Below are positions 21,487 through 28,830 of a stretch of 42,378 bases of DNA, piece by piece. The stretch spans positions 1 through 42,378 of the forward strand of contig CAKTZI010000034.1 of NCBI GenBank assembly GCA_934635385.1. Reading direction: 5' to 3'. Position 1 is the stretch's first letter, and every line of letters begins with the position of its first letter. The position numbers were made by a program, and so were the translations under genes. The stretch comes from an uncultured Kiritimatiellota bacterium (lineage in GTDB: Bacteria > Verrucomicrobiota > Kiritimatiellia > RFP12 > UBA1067). The notes below the pieces were generated by a model that did no database searches, was not told the origin of the DNA, and saw only the letters and a list, made by a program, of their open reading frames with translations.

Positions 21487-22401
21487 ACCGTCTGCCACCA
21501 GACGGACGTGCAGAATTCGGGCGCGGCGTTCGCGGACAACTCGCGCACGGTGCTGCTGCGCTGGGGGGCGCTGCCGCACCTGATGCGCAAGCACGCCAAG
21601 GTCGAGCCGCTTCGCTACTACTACCTCTGTGACAGGATGGGCATTCTCCTGTCGCAGGATCTGCCGGGCGGCGGACATGACTGGAAGGCGCCGCTCAAGG
21701 CGAAGACGGTGGCGTATTACGGACTGCAGCGACAGGAGCAGAAGGAAATGACGAAGCTTCTGCAGACGATCCCGTCCGTCGTGATGTGGAGTCCCTACAA
21801 CGAGGGGTGGACGCAGCCGGGCGAATTCCTGACGCACGCGATGCTCGACTTCGCGCGGAACTGCGACCCGACGCGCTTCGTGAACGGGCCGAGCGGCTGC
21901 TGGGACTGGGAGGGCGGACACCTCCTGCCGACGGGATGGGTCAAGTGGGACAGGCGCGTCTCGACCGCGCACAGGCCGGCGGGCGTCTGCGAAGCGGCGG
22001 ACACGGTGGACGCGCACTACTATCGCGGGCCGGCGATGTTCCCCGTGAACGACCGCCGGATCTCGTTCCTCGGCGAGTTCGGCGGATTGGGGCATCCCGT
22101 CGAGGGCCACCTCTGGAAGGTCAAGCAGGACGGCAAGGGCAACTGGGGCTACGGCGGCATTTCGGACACGGCGACGCGCGAGGGGCTTGCGCAGACGTAC
22201 GTCGGGCTGCTCGGAAAGGTGGCGGACTTGGCCCGTCAGGGGCTCGGCGGCGCAGTCTACACGCAGACGGCGGACGTGGAGATCGAGATCAACGGCCTCC
22301 TGACCTACGACCGCAAGGTGATGAAGTCCGACCCCGCCGTGCTGAAGGCTGCGCACGAGAGGGTCTTCCGTGCGTTCGCCGAAAGCCAGTCCGCCGAATG
22401 A
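21487..22401 (+). pseudogene. 5'-truncated glycoside hydrolase family 2 gene
   Basis: The frame is open from 21487 (after a TAG at 21484) to TGA at 22399-22401 and encodes about 300 residues that match the catalytic and C-terminal parts of GH2 enzymes: RKHAKVEPLRYYYLCDRMGI, SVVMWSPYNEGWTQ with the acid/base Glu in NEG, and ISFLGEFGGLGHP with the nucleophile Glu. The sugar-binding and Ig-like N-terminal domains and the signal peptide are missing. There is no good ribosome-binding site; the first usable start is a GTG at 21508. A hairpin CCGTCTG/CAGACGG (21488-21505) lies at the break. This looks like a rearranged remnant. Confidence 0.65.
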
Positions 22402-22422
22402 CGCCGACTGGCCGTGCGCACC

Positions 22423-22463
22423 GCATTCTCACTTTCTTAAAAAAGTGGGAATGCGTTTCCTTT
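22423..22463 (+). terminator. Intrinsic terminator after the GH2 remnant
   Basis: GCATTCTCACTTT (22423-22435) pairs with AAAGTGGGAATGC (22442-22454) with one U-G pair and a 6-nt loop, followed by GTTTCCTTT. It may also act on the other strand because A residues precede the stem's right arm. Confidence 0.7.
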
Positions 22464-22495
22464 GCGGGCGGGCCTCGCCGCCGAGGCGGTAAAAA

Positions 22496-22504
22496 TGGTA
22501 TACT
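22496..22504 (+). promoter_or_regulatory. Extended -10 promoter (TGGTATACT) for the DUF3791/DUF3990 operon
   Basis: TGG-TATACT is followed by a predicted start near 22511 and a 34-nt leader with AAAGG before the ATG at 22545. Confidence 0.65.
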
Positions 22505-22544
22505 ATCGGCGTAAACGATTTTTGATGGTTCAAAGGCTTGCTGC

Positions 22545-22763
22545 ATGACGATGGATCTGCACATTGACAACACGGTCTACCTTTTGCATGAAGTGTCGTG
22601 CGCCTATTTGCGGGCGCATAACATGACGCGAAAGGAATTTGGCGCATTGGACGACAAGTTTCATCTGTTGCGCTATGTTGCGATGTGCCCATCTCGTTTT
22701 GATGCCCTGCCTGAAGAGCAGCTGGTAAGGGAGATAGATGACTATGTCCGTCAGTGTGCCTGA
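22545..22763 (+). CDS. DUF3791-like small protein
   Basis: This 72-residue protein shows the pattern of the DUF3791 family: an N-terminal helix (NTVYLLHEVSCAYLRAHNMTRKEF), then HLLRYVAMCPSRFDALPEEQLVREIDDYV, matching the usual LDYIxECYDxLHTxxxxxxxxDIDxYI spacing. Such genes normally stand next to DUF3990 genes, as here. The next gene overlaps by 26 bp in another frame. A role as antitoxin or toxin partner is inferred from context only. Confidence 0.6.
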   Translation: MTMDLHIDNTVYLLHEVSCAYLRAHNMTRKEFGALDDKFHLLRYVAMCPSRFDALPEEQLVREIDDYVRQCA

Positions 22764-23304
22764 GTTTCTTTACCACGGTTCAATTTCCGTCTTTTCTCGT
22801 CCTGATGTGCGGAAGGGGCGAGGCTACAAGGATTTTGGCAAGGGCTTTTACATGTCGGTCGATGTCCGACAGGCGATTGGGATGATGCACAAGAAATTTG
22901 CGGAAGCGTCAAGTCTTCGCGAATTGATTGACTTGCCTGAACCAAGGGAAACGCTGTACCGCATCTCGCTTGACACAGGTTTCCTGTCGAGATTGCGGAT
23001 GAAGGTGTTTGGCTGTGCGGATGCCGCGTGGCTTGATTTTGTCCTTTCATGCCGTCGCACGGAGTCGGGGGCTCATGATTACGATGTGGTCGTTGGCCCG
23101 ACGGCAGATGACGATACGCGGCTTTTGATCAAGAACTATCTTGATGGGGTTTACGGTGACATGACAGACCCGGAGGCGAAGGCGACCCTTCTGCGACTGT
23201 TGAAGCCAGAGCGCTTGGGCGTTCAATGGTTTGTCCGCACGCAAAGCATTGCGGATCGTCTCATCAAGAGGTTTGAGATCGTCGATTGGAGGGACTGCTT
23301 GTGA
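22738..23304 (+). CDS. DUF3990 protein, ADP-ribosyltransferase-like fold (probable toxin)
   Basis: This 188-residue protein begins FLYHGSISVFSRPDVRKGRGYKDFGKGFYMSVDVRQAIG. The YHGS and GKGFYMS motifs, about 35 residues apart, match DUF3990 and correspond to the His and Tyr positions of H-Y-type ADP-ribosyltransferases. Later parts (HDYDVVVGPTADDDT, LGVQWFVRTQSIADRLI) complete the fold. The catalytic acid is not clear. It overlaps the upstream gene by 26 bp and the downstream gene by 4 bp. Starts at 22738 and 22744 are both possible. Toxin activity is inferred. Confidence 0.65.
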   Translation: MTMSVSVPEFLYHGSISVFSRPDVRKGRGYKDFGKGFYMSVDVRQAIGMMHKKFAEASSLRELIDLPEPRETLYRISLDTGFLSRLRMKVFGCADAAWLDFVLSCRRTESGAHDYDVVVGPTADDDTRLLIKNYLDGVYGDMTDPEAKATLLRLLKPERLGVQWFVRTQSIADRLIKRFEIVDWRDCL

Positions 23305-23540
23305 CCGAAGCCATCATTAAGAATGCGATTGACGCAAGTGTGGTTGGCGTGACGCGCCACGTGATGGCGACGCGAAACCTGCCAGACTACGAAGCCTATC
23401 GTTCCGTATCGGAATCAAAGACCTATGCCTTGCTGTCCGACCCTCGCACGCGTCTTTACCTCTTGACGAACGCCGAGCTGAGCCACATCTACGATTGCGA
23501 ACAGGACGGGCATCTGGAATTGGCGTTGAAGACAGTTTGA
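23301..23540 (+). CDS. Third gene of the DUF3990 operon, small protein
   Basis: This 79-residue protein starts at a GTG that overlaps the DUF3990 stop, with GGAGGG about 8 bp upstream. It contains SESKTYALLSDPRTRLYLLTNAELSHIY, a pattern I associate with small proteins encoded after DUF3990. No enzyme motif is visible; an antitoxin role would fit. The TTG at 23286 in the same frame would lie inside the ribosome-binding site. Confidence 0.55.
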   Translation: MTEAIIKNAIDASVVGVTRHVMATRNLPDYEAYRSVSESKTYALLSDPRTRLYLLTNAELSHIYDCEQDGHLELALKTV

Positions 23541-23712
23541 CGCAATCCGAACGCCCCAATTGGGGAGGTCGTCAAAGCGGAGCGTTTGGTGTAGAATAGC
23601 ATGCATCATGCGTATCGTCGGGTCTCGTCTATCCGATGCTCGTGCTCGCCGCTGCCCTGCTGGAGACTGACTGTCTGTGCCGTCCGCGCGGTTGCCGTGC
23701 GGCGCGGGCTTG

Positions 23713-23721
23713 TGGTATAAT
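23713..23721 (+). promoter_or_regulatory. Extended -10 promoter for pfk (TGGTATAAT)
   Basis: TGG-TATAAT gives a start near 23728 and a 68-nt leader containing the hairpin GATGTGC/GCACATC near 23742-23764, then AAGGAGAG before the ATG at 23796. Confidence 0.7.
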
Positions 23722-23795
23722 TTCAAGACTGTCTTGAACGGATGTGCGTCCGGATGCACATCGGCACGGCACACAAACGAAGGAGAGAAAAGCAG

Positions 23796-25004
23796 ATGAA
23801 GAAGATGAACATGGTGATCGCCCAGTCGGGCGGTCCCTCGATGGTGATCAACGGCTCGCTCGTCGGCGCGCTCGTGTTCGCGAAGGCGGACGGCAAGGAC
23901 AAGATCGGCAAGATCTACGGTGCGCGCCACGGCATCCAGGGCATCCTGTCGCGCGACTACATCGACCTCCGCAAGGTGCCGTTCCCGAAGCTGCGCGGGC
24001 TCCTCTCGACGCCGTCCTCGGCGCTCGGCAGCTGTCGTCTGAAGCCCACGGCGGACGACTGCCGCAAGATCTTCGAGGAGTTCAAGCGGCTCAACGTCGG
24101 CTACTTCTTCTACATCGGCGGCAACGACTCGGCGGACGCCGCGCGCATCGTCGGCGAGGAGGCCGAGAAGGAGGGCTATCCGCTCGTCGTCTACCACATC
24201 CCGAAGACGATCGACAACGACCTGCGCAGCTGCGACCACACGCCCGGCTTCGGCTCCGCCGCGCGCTTCGTCGCGACGGCCGTCCGGGGCGACGACCTCG
24301 ACAACCGCGCGCTCGGCGGCGTCAAGATCGACGTCATCATGGGGCGCGACGCGGGCTTTCTCACGGCGGCGTCGGCCCTTGCGCGCGAGCGTCCGGACGA
24401 TGGTCCGCACCTCATCTACCTGCCGGAAGTCCCGTTCACGCTGGAGAAGTTCGCGAAGGACGTCCAGGCCGTCCTGAAGAAGCTCGGCCGCTGCGTCGTC
24501 GCCGTCTCGGAAGGCATTCGCGGCAAGGACGGCGTGCCGATCGGCGCGACGCTCGGTTCGGGCGAGAAGGACTCGCACGGCAATGTCCAGATGTCCGGCA
24601 CGGGCGCGCTCGGCGACTATCTTGCGCGCGAGCTCAAGGCGCGTGCGGGCGTGAAGCGCGTCCGCGCCGACACGTTCGGCTACCTGCAGCGCTCCTTCCC
24701 CGGCGTGCAGAGCAAGACCGACCTCGACGAGGCGATGCGCGCGGGCGCGGCGGCGGTCATCGCGGCCCTGCGCGCGGCGGACGGCGAAGACGGCTACCCG
24801 AACAAGGGCACGATCGGCCTCGTGCGCGGCAAGGAGAAGAAGTACACGGTCTATTACGAGGTGCTGCCGGCGGCGGCCGCCGCGAAGTACACGCGGTCGG
24901 TGCCTGCAGCGTTCATCGCGAAGAACGGGCATGACGTGACGCCCGCGTTCCTCGCCTACGCGAAGCCCCTCGTCGGCGACCTGCCGCACTGCGAAGTCCT
25001 CTGA
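23796..25004 (+). CDS. 6-phosphofructokinase, predicted pyrophosphate-dependent
   Basis: This 402-residue cytoplasmic PfkA-family enzyme starts with IAQSGGPSMVINGSLVG. The phosphate-donor site reads GGNDS with Asp111, where ATP enzymes have GGDGS, and the substrate loop is IPKTIDND with Lys137, where ATP enzymes have PGTIDND. An Asp plus a Lys at these two positions (E. coli numbering 104 and 124) is the signature of pyrophosphate-using enzymes, which run glycolysis reversibly. Other motifs are VIMGRDAGFLTAASALA and TFGYLQRSFPG. Because the first Asp of GGDDS is Asn here, the donor should be tested. The next gene starts inside the stop codon. Confidence 0.88.
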   Translation: MKKMNMVIAQSGGPSMVINGSLVGALVFAKADGKDKIGKIYGARHGIQGILSRDYIDLRKVPFPKLRGLLSTPSSALGSCRLKPTADDCRKIFEEFKRLNVGYFFYIGGNDSADAARIVGEEAEKEGYPLVVYHIPKTIDNDLRSCDHTPGFGSAARFVATAVRGDDLDNRALGGVKIDVIMGRDAGFLTAASALARERPDDGPHLIYLPEVPFTLEKFAKDVQAVLKKLGRCVVAVSEGIRGKDGVPIGATLGSGEKDSHGNVQMSGTGALGDYLARELKARAGVKRVRADTFGYLQRSFPGVQSKTDLDEAMRAGAAAVIAALRAADGEDGYPNKGTIGLVRGKEKKYTVYYEVLPAAAAAKYTRSVPAAFIAKNGHDVTPAFLAYAKPLVGDLPHCEVL

Positions 25005-25216
25005 TGGCGACCGAGGCCGAGTTTCTGGACCGCCTTTCGGACGTCCTGGAGACGCCCGTGACGATGGCGACGCGCTTTCGCGACGTGACGAACTGGTCGT
25101 CGCTCATGGGCTTCGGCATCCTCGTCACGCTGGAGAACGACTTCGGCCGCCGGATGTCGGTGGACGAATTCCTCACCTGTCACACGGTGGACGACCTGTG
25201 GAAATCCGTTCAGTAG
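25004..25216 (+). CDS. Acyl carrier protein-like protein
   Basis: This 70-residue acidic four-helix carrier protein has TNWSSLMGFGIL, where the serine after W-S is the likely 4'-phosphopantetheine site (usual motif D-S-L); Ser-Ser replaces Asp-Ser. The following segment LENDFGRRMSVDEFLTCHTVDDLW is typical of helices 3 and 4. It overlaps pfk by 1 bp and the FabH-like gene by 19 bp, so the three are translationally coupled. It likely carries the acyl group used by the FabH-like enzyme rather than serving general fatty-acid synthesis. Confidence 0.75.
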   Translation: MATEAEFLDRLSDVLETPVTMATRFRDVTNWSSLMGFGILVTLENDFGRRMSVDEFLTCHTVDDLWKSVQ

Positions 25217-26235
25217 GCGGCGTCCGCCTCGCCGGCATCGCCGCGTGCGTGCCGTCGGGGCAAGTGCCGAACGATCCGAAGGTCGCGGCGGCGACGGGCA
25301 TCCCTGCCCGTCGCGTCGCGGCGGACGGCGTGTCGGGGCTTGACCTCTGCCTTGCGGCGGCGCGGCGTGTCTTGGCGGACACGGGGGCGCGTCCCGAAGA
25401 ATTCGGCGCGATTCTCGCCGTGTCCTTTACGCAGCTTCAGCGTATGCCGTCCCTCGCCGCGCAGGCGCAGGCGCGGCTCGGCTTTCCGAAGGACATCCTC
25501 GCGTTCGACGTCCTGCAGGCGTGCGCCGGCTGGGGCTACGGTCTCTACCTTGCCGCACTGCTCGTGCGCGAGACGGGCAAGAAGGTCTTGCTGCTGGACG
25601 GCGACAGGCAAAGCGCCTTTCTCGATGCGCACGATCCCGCGACGGCGCCGCTCCTCTCTGACGGCGGCACGGCGACGGTGGTGGAGAGAGGGATGAGGGA
25701 TGAGGGATGGGGGATGAGGAATGGGGAACGGGCGGCGTGGCAGTTTGCGTTCCTGACGGACGGCGCGAAAGGCGAGGCGCTGAAGCTGGAGAAGGACGGC
25801 ACGATTCAGATGGACGGCTTTGGCGTCTTCCGCTTCGTCGCGACGGATGTCGTGAGATTCCTGAAAGATTTCATCGGCGGATGTGCGGCGGCTGAGACGG
25901 GTTTGCCGTCGGAGCGACGTGAGGGACGCGAGCGACAAGAGGAACGCGAGGCCGATTTTTTCGTTCCCCATCAGCCGAACGTCTACCTGGTGCGGCAATT
26001 GGCGAAGGCCGTGGGGCTGGCGGATCGTGTGCTGATTTCGGCGGATCGCTTCGGCAACCTGTCGAGCGCGTCCGTGCCGACGACGCTCGCCGCGCATGCG
26101 GAGACGCAGAAGGCGGCGTCCGAGCCGCCGCGCGTCCTGATCGCCGGCTTCGGCGGCGGGCTTGCGATTTCCGCCGGGCTCATCGACCTGCCGCGCGCCT
26201 GCAAGCTGGCGGTGGTCGAACAGCCTGCTGCGTGA
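25198..26235 (+). CDS. 3-oxoacyl-ACP synthase III-like enzyme (FabH family)
   Basis: This 345-residue thiolase-fold enzyme has the complete FabH triad: Cys109 in VLQACAGWGYGL, His258 in FFVPHQPNVYLV and Asn287 in FGNLSSASVPTTL. The Cys-His spacing is 149 residues against 132 in E. coli FabH, and the excess coincides with two repeat-derived insertions: ERGMRDEGWGMRNGER near 165-180 and SERREGRERQEERE near 239-252. The start is a GTG at 25198 inside the ACP gene. Paired with a dedicated carrier protein it probably makes a special acyl product. The substrate is unknown. Confidence 0.8.
   Translation: MEIRSVGGVRLAGIAACVPSGQVPNDPKVAAATGIPARRVAADGVSGLDLCLAAARRVLADTGARPEEFGAILAVSFTQLQRMPSLAAQAQARLGFPKDILAFDVLQACAGWGYGLYLAALLVRETGKKVLLLDGDRQSAFLDAHDPATAPLLSDGGTATVVERGMRDEGWGMRNGERAAWQFAFLTDGAKGEALKLEKDGTIQMDGFGVFRFVATDVVRFLKDFIGGCAAAETGLPSERREGRERQEEREADFFVPHQPNVYLVRQLAKAVGLADRVLISADRFGNLSSASVPTTLAAHAETQKAASEPPRVLIAGFGGGLAISAGLIDLPRACKLAVVEQPAA
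25690..25724 (+). repeat. 7-bp tandem repeat GGGATGA x5 inside the FabH-like gene
   Basis: Five heptamers (GGGATGA, GGGATGA, GGGATGG, GGGATGA, GGAATGG) lie within the coding frame and encode Gly/Met/Arg/Glu residues foreign to the family. The frame continues normally after it. Confidence 0.85.
25911..25950 (+). repeat. Purine-rich degenerate repeat inside the FabH-like gene
   Basis: GGAGCGACGTGAGGGACGCG followed by AGCGACAAGAGGAACGCGAG contains repeated GAGCGAC and GGAACGCGAG / GGGACGCGAG words. It encodes a string of Arg and Glu just before the conserved FFVPHQ motif. Confidence 0.6.
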
Positions 26236-26253
26236 AGCGTACGCGCCGTTTTA

Positions 26254-26262
26254 TGGTATAAT
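26254..26262 (+). promoter_or_regulatory. Extended -10 promoter for aspS (TGGTATAAT)
   Basis: TGG-TATAAT gives a start near 26269 and a short leader with GAGGAG upstream of the ATG at 26293. Confidence 0.7.
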
Positions 26263-26292
26263 ATGCAACTAATTTGAGGAGACTATTGATTC

Positions 26293-28095
26293 ATGCACCC
26301 TTATCGCACACATACCTGCAACGAGCTCCGCGCGGCTGACGCGGGCAAGACCGTTCGACTTTCCGGCTGGATGTTCCGCCTGCGCGACCACGGCGGCATC
26401 CTGTTCGTCGACCTGCGCGACCACTACGGCCTCACGCAGGTCGTCGTCCACCCGTCGCGCAGCTTCTTCGGCCTCGTCGAGAAGGCCCACCTGGAGTCGG
26501 TCATCACCGTGACGGGCGAGGTGAAGCTCCGCACGCCCGACACGGTCAACCCCGACCTGCCGACCGGCGAGATCGAGATCGAGGCGAACGAGCTCGTGAT
26601 GGAGAGCGCGTCCGAGGTGACGCCGATCTACATCCCCGACGAGAAGGCCGACGAGAGCGAGGACGTGCGCCTCAAGTACCGCTTCCTCGACCTCCGCCGC
26701 GAGAAGCTGCACAAAAACCTCATTCTCCGCTCGCAGGTGATCCGGTTCCTGCGCGAGCAGATGTGGGAGAAGGGCTTCAACGAGTTCCAGACGCCGATCC
26801 TGACGGCCTCCTCGCCGGAGGGCGCGCGCGACTACCTCGTGCCGAGCCGCCTCCACCGCGGCATGTTCTACGCGCTGCCGCAGGCGCCGCAGATGTTCAA
26901 GCAGCTCCTGATGGTCTCGGGCTTCGACCGCTACTTCCAGATCGCGCCGTGCTTCCGCGACGAGGCCGCGCGCGCCGACCGCTCGCCGGGCGAGTTCTAC
27001 CAGATGGACATCGAGATGTCGTACGTCACGCAGGACGAGATCTTCGCCGTCGTGGAGGACGTCGTCGGCAAGACGTTCAGGAAGTTCTCGACCTGGGCCT
27101 GCAACGAGGCCCCGTGGCCGCGCATCAAGTACCGCGACGCGATGATCACGTACGGGTCGGACAAGCCCGACCTCCGCAACCCGCTCAAGTGGTTCAGCAT
27201 GAATGACTTCTTCGCGCGGGCGAACTTCAAGGCGTTCGCGAACGTCGCGACGTCGGGCGGCCTCGTCAAGGGCCTGCTCGTGAAGGGCATCGTCGGCGTC
27301 GAGACGCGCACGTGGTTCGACAAGCGCGAGGCGTTCGTGAAGGAGAACGGCGGCAAGGGCCTCGGCTACATCAGCTGGACGAAGGACGGCGAGCTGAAAG
27401 GGCCGATCGCGAAGTTCCTCTCGCCGGAGCAGCTGGAGGAGATGAAGGCACTCGCGGGCATGGAGCCGGGCGACGCGCTCTTCTTCATGGCGGCCGACGT
27501 GGACGAGTGCAACCGCCTTTCGGGGCTTGTGCGCACGGACATCGCGAGCCACCTCACGCACCCGATCTGCGAAAAGGACTGCTACCGGTTCTGCTGGATC
27601 GTCGACTTCCCGTTCTTCGAGAAGGACCCCGAAACGGGGAAGATCATCTTCTCGCACAACCCGTTCTCGATGCCGCAGGGCGGGCTGGAGGCGCTGAACG
27701 GGCCGGATCTGCTCGCGATCGAGGCCTACCAGTACGACGTCGTCTGCAACGGCATCGAACTCTCGTCGGGCGCGATCCGCAACCACCGCATCGACATCAT
27801 GGAGCGGGCGTTCGAGATCGCGGGCTATCCGCGTGAGGTCGTCCAGCAGAAGTTCGGCTGCCTCTACAACGCCTTCCAGTTCGGCGCGCCGCCGCACGGG
27901 GGCATCGCGCCGGGCGTCGACCGCATGGTCATGCTGCTCACCGACACGCCGAACATCCGCGAGGTGATCGCGTTCCCGATGAACCAGAAGGCGCAGGATC
28001 TCATGATGAACGCGCCGAACTACGTGACCGAGCAGCAGCTCCGCGAGCTTCACCTGAAGATTCGCGGCACGGGCAGCGAGGTCGAGGCGAAGTGA
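26293..28095 (+). CDS. aspS: Aspartyl-tRNA synthetase, bacterial type
   Basis: This 600-residue class II synthetase attaches Asp to tRNA. In order: OB-fold anticodon-binding domain (GWMFRLRDHGGILFVDLRD), catalytic core with SSPEGARDYLVPSR and QAPQMFKQLLM, motif 2 FRDEAARADRSPGEFYQMD, a bacterial GAD insert (about 290-420), and motif 3 GIAPGVDRMVMLL. The histidine in RDHGG is the residue found in non-discriminating enzymes such as that of Pseudomonas, which also charge tRNA-Asn; E. coli has Leu. If so, Asn-tRNA would be made via GatCAB; this is an inference from one position. The CPBP gene overlaps by 4 bp. Confidence 0.94.
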   Translation: MHPYRTHTCNELRAADAGKTVRLSGWMFRLRDHGGILFVDLRDHYGLTQVVVHPSRSFFGLVEKAHLESVITVTGEVKLRTPDTVNPDLPTGEIEIEANELVMESASEVTPIYIPDEKADESEDVRLKYRFLDLRREKLHKNLILRSQVIRFLREQMWEKGFNEFQTPILTASSPEGARDYLVPSRLHRGMFYALPQAPQMFKQLLMVSGFDRYFQIAPCFRDEAARADRSPGEFYQMDIEMSYVTQDEIFAVVEDVVGKTFRKFSTWACNEAPWPRIKYRDAMITYGSDKPDLRNPLKWFSMNDFFARANFKAFANVATSGGLVKGLLVKGIVGVETRTWFDKREAFVKENGGKGLGYISWTKDGELKGPIAKFLSPEQLEEMKALAGMEPGDALFFMAADVDECNRLSGLVRTDIASHLTHPICEKDCYRFCWIVDFPFFEKDPETGKIIFSHNPFSMPQGGLEALNGPDLLAIEAYQYDVVCNGIELSSGAIRNHRIDIMERAFEIAGYPREVVQQKFGCLYNAFQFGAPPHGGIAPGVDRMVMLLTDTPNIREVIAFPMNQKAQDLMMNAPNYVTEQQLRELHLKIRGTGSEVEAK

Positions 28096-28799
28096 ACCGC
28101 CTGACGTTCACGCTCAAGGCCTGGCCGGTGATCGCGCTTGCGACCATCGGCCTGTGCTTTCTGACGAAGACGGTCGCGGGGTGGCTCGGCATCGAGCTGC
28201 CCGACCAGCAGAACATCGACGTCGTGCGCCAGTACCTGACGCATGCGTTCGACTCGCCGAAGCTCTTCGGCACGGCGGCGTTCCTCGTCGCGCAGGTCGT
28301 CGTGCTGATGCCGATGTTGGAAGAGGCCTATTTCCGTCATTTTATCTACAGCCGCAATCTCCAGCCTCTTGAAAAGACCGGCCTCGTTCATTCGCTTGTA
28401 CCGACTGCGGTCATCGTCGTCGGGGGAATTCTGTTTGCGTACTGCATACCGGGAAACCGTTCCTACATTCTCTCGGAATATCCCACTCGCCCGTGGCTGT
28501 CGTATGGAATCGCGCTTGCCGCCATTGCCATACTGGAGTATTCCGTGCGTGTCTTTTTCGGACGACTTCTGGCGAAAGTTTCCGAATACGCTATTATGGC
28601 GTTCTCCTCCGCGCTTTTCGCCGCCGCGCACTATCTCGCCCAGCCGTGGCCGGACGCGGCGTTCTTGGCGCTCTTCTTCTTCGGCCTCGCGCAGTGCTGG
28701 ATCTACCGCAAGACGGGCCGCCTCTGGTGCGCGATGCTGAATCACGCGCTTTTCAATCTCACGAACCTCGTCCTGCTCTTCGTTCTCCCGGAGACTTGA
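28092..28799 (+). CDS. CPBP family intramembrane metalloprotease-like protein
   Basis: This 235-residue inner-membrane protein has several hydrophobic helices and the CPBP (Abi/Rce1) motifs EEAYFR (Glu77, Glu78, Arg82), FAAAH (His180) and NHALFN (His218). The family cleaves prenylated or small membrane proteins or acts in bacteriocin immunity. The distance between motifs 1 and 2, about 100 residues, is far greater than the 30-40 usual in the family. The DNA of that extra stretch (about 28320-28600) is less GC-rich than its surroundings. The start is a GTG at 28092 overlapping the aspS stop. Confidence 0.72.
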   Translation: MNRLTFTLKAWPVIALATIGLCFLTKTVAGWLGIELPDQQNIDVVRQYLTHAFDSPKLFGTAAFLVAQVVVLMPMLEEAYFRHFIYSRNLQPLEKTGLVHSLVPTAVIVVGGILFAYCIPGNRSYILSEYPTRPWLSYGIALAAIAILEYSVRVFFGRLLAKVSEYAIMAFSSALFAAAHYLAQPWPDAAFLALFFFGLAQCWIYRKTGRLWCAMLNHALFNLTNLVLLFVLPET

Positions 28800-28830
28800 C
28801 CAAACTTCAAACGCTCAAGGCAAATTCGTT

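Noticed and set aside
23541..23712. Short frames and a CCCCAATTGGGG palindrome upstream of pfk
   Set aside because: The only frame of note is 20 codons without a ribosome-binding site, and the palindrome lacks a T run, so neither a gene nor a terminator is supported.
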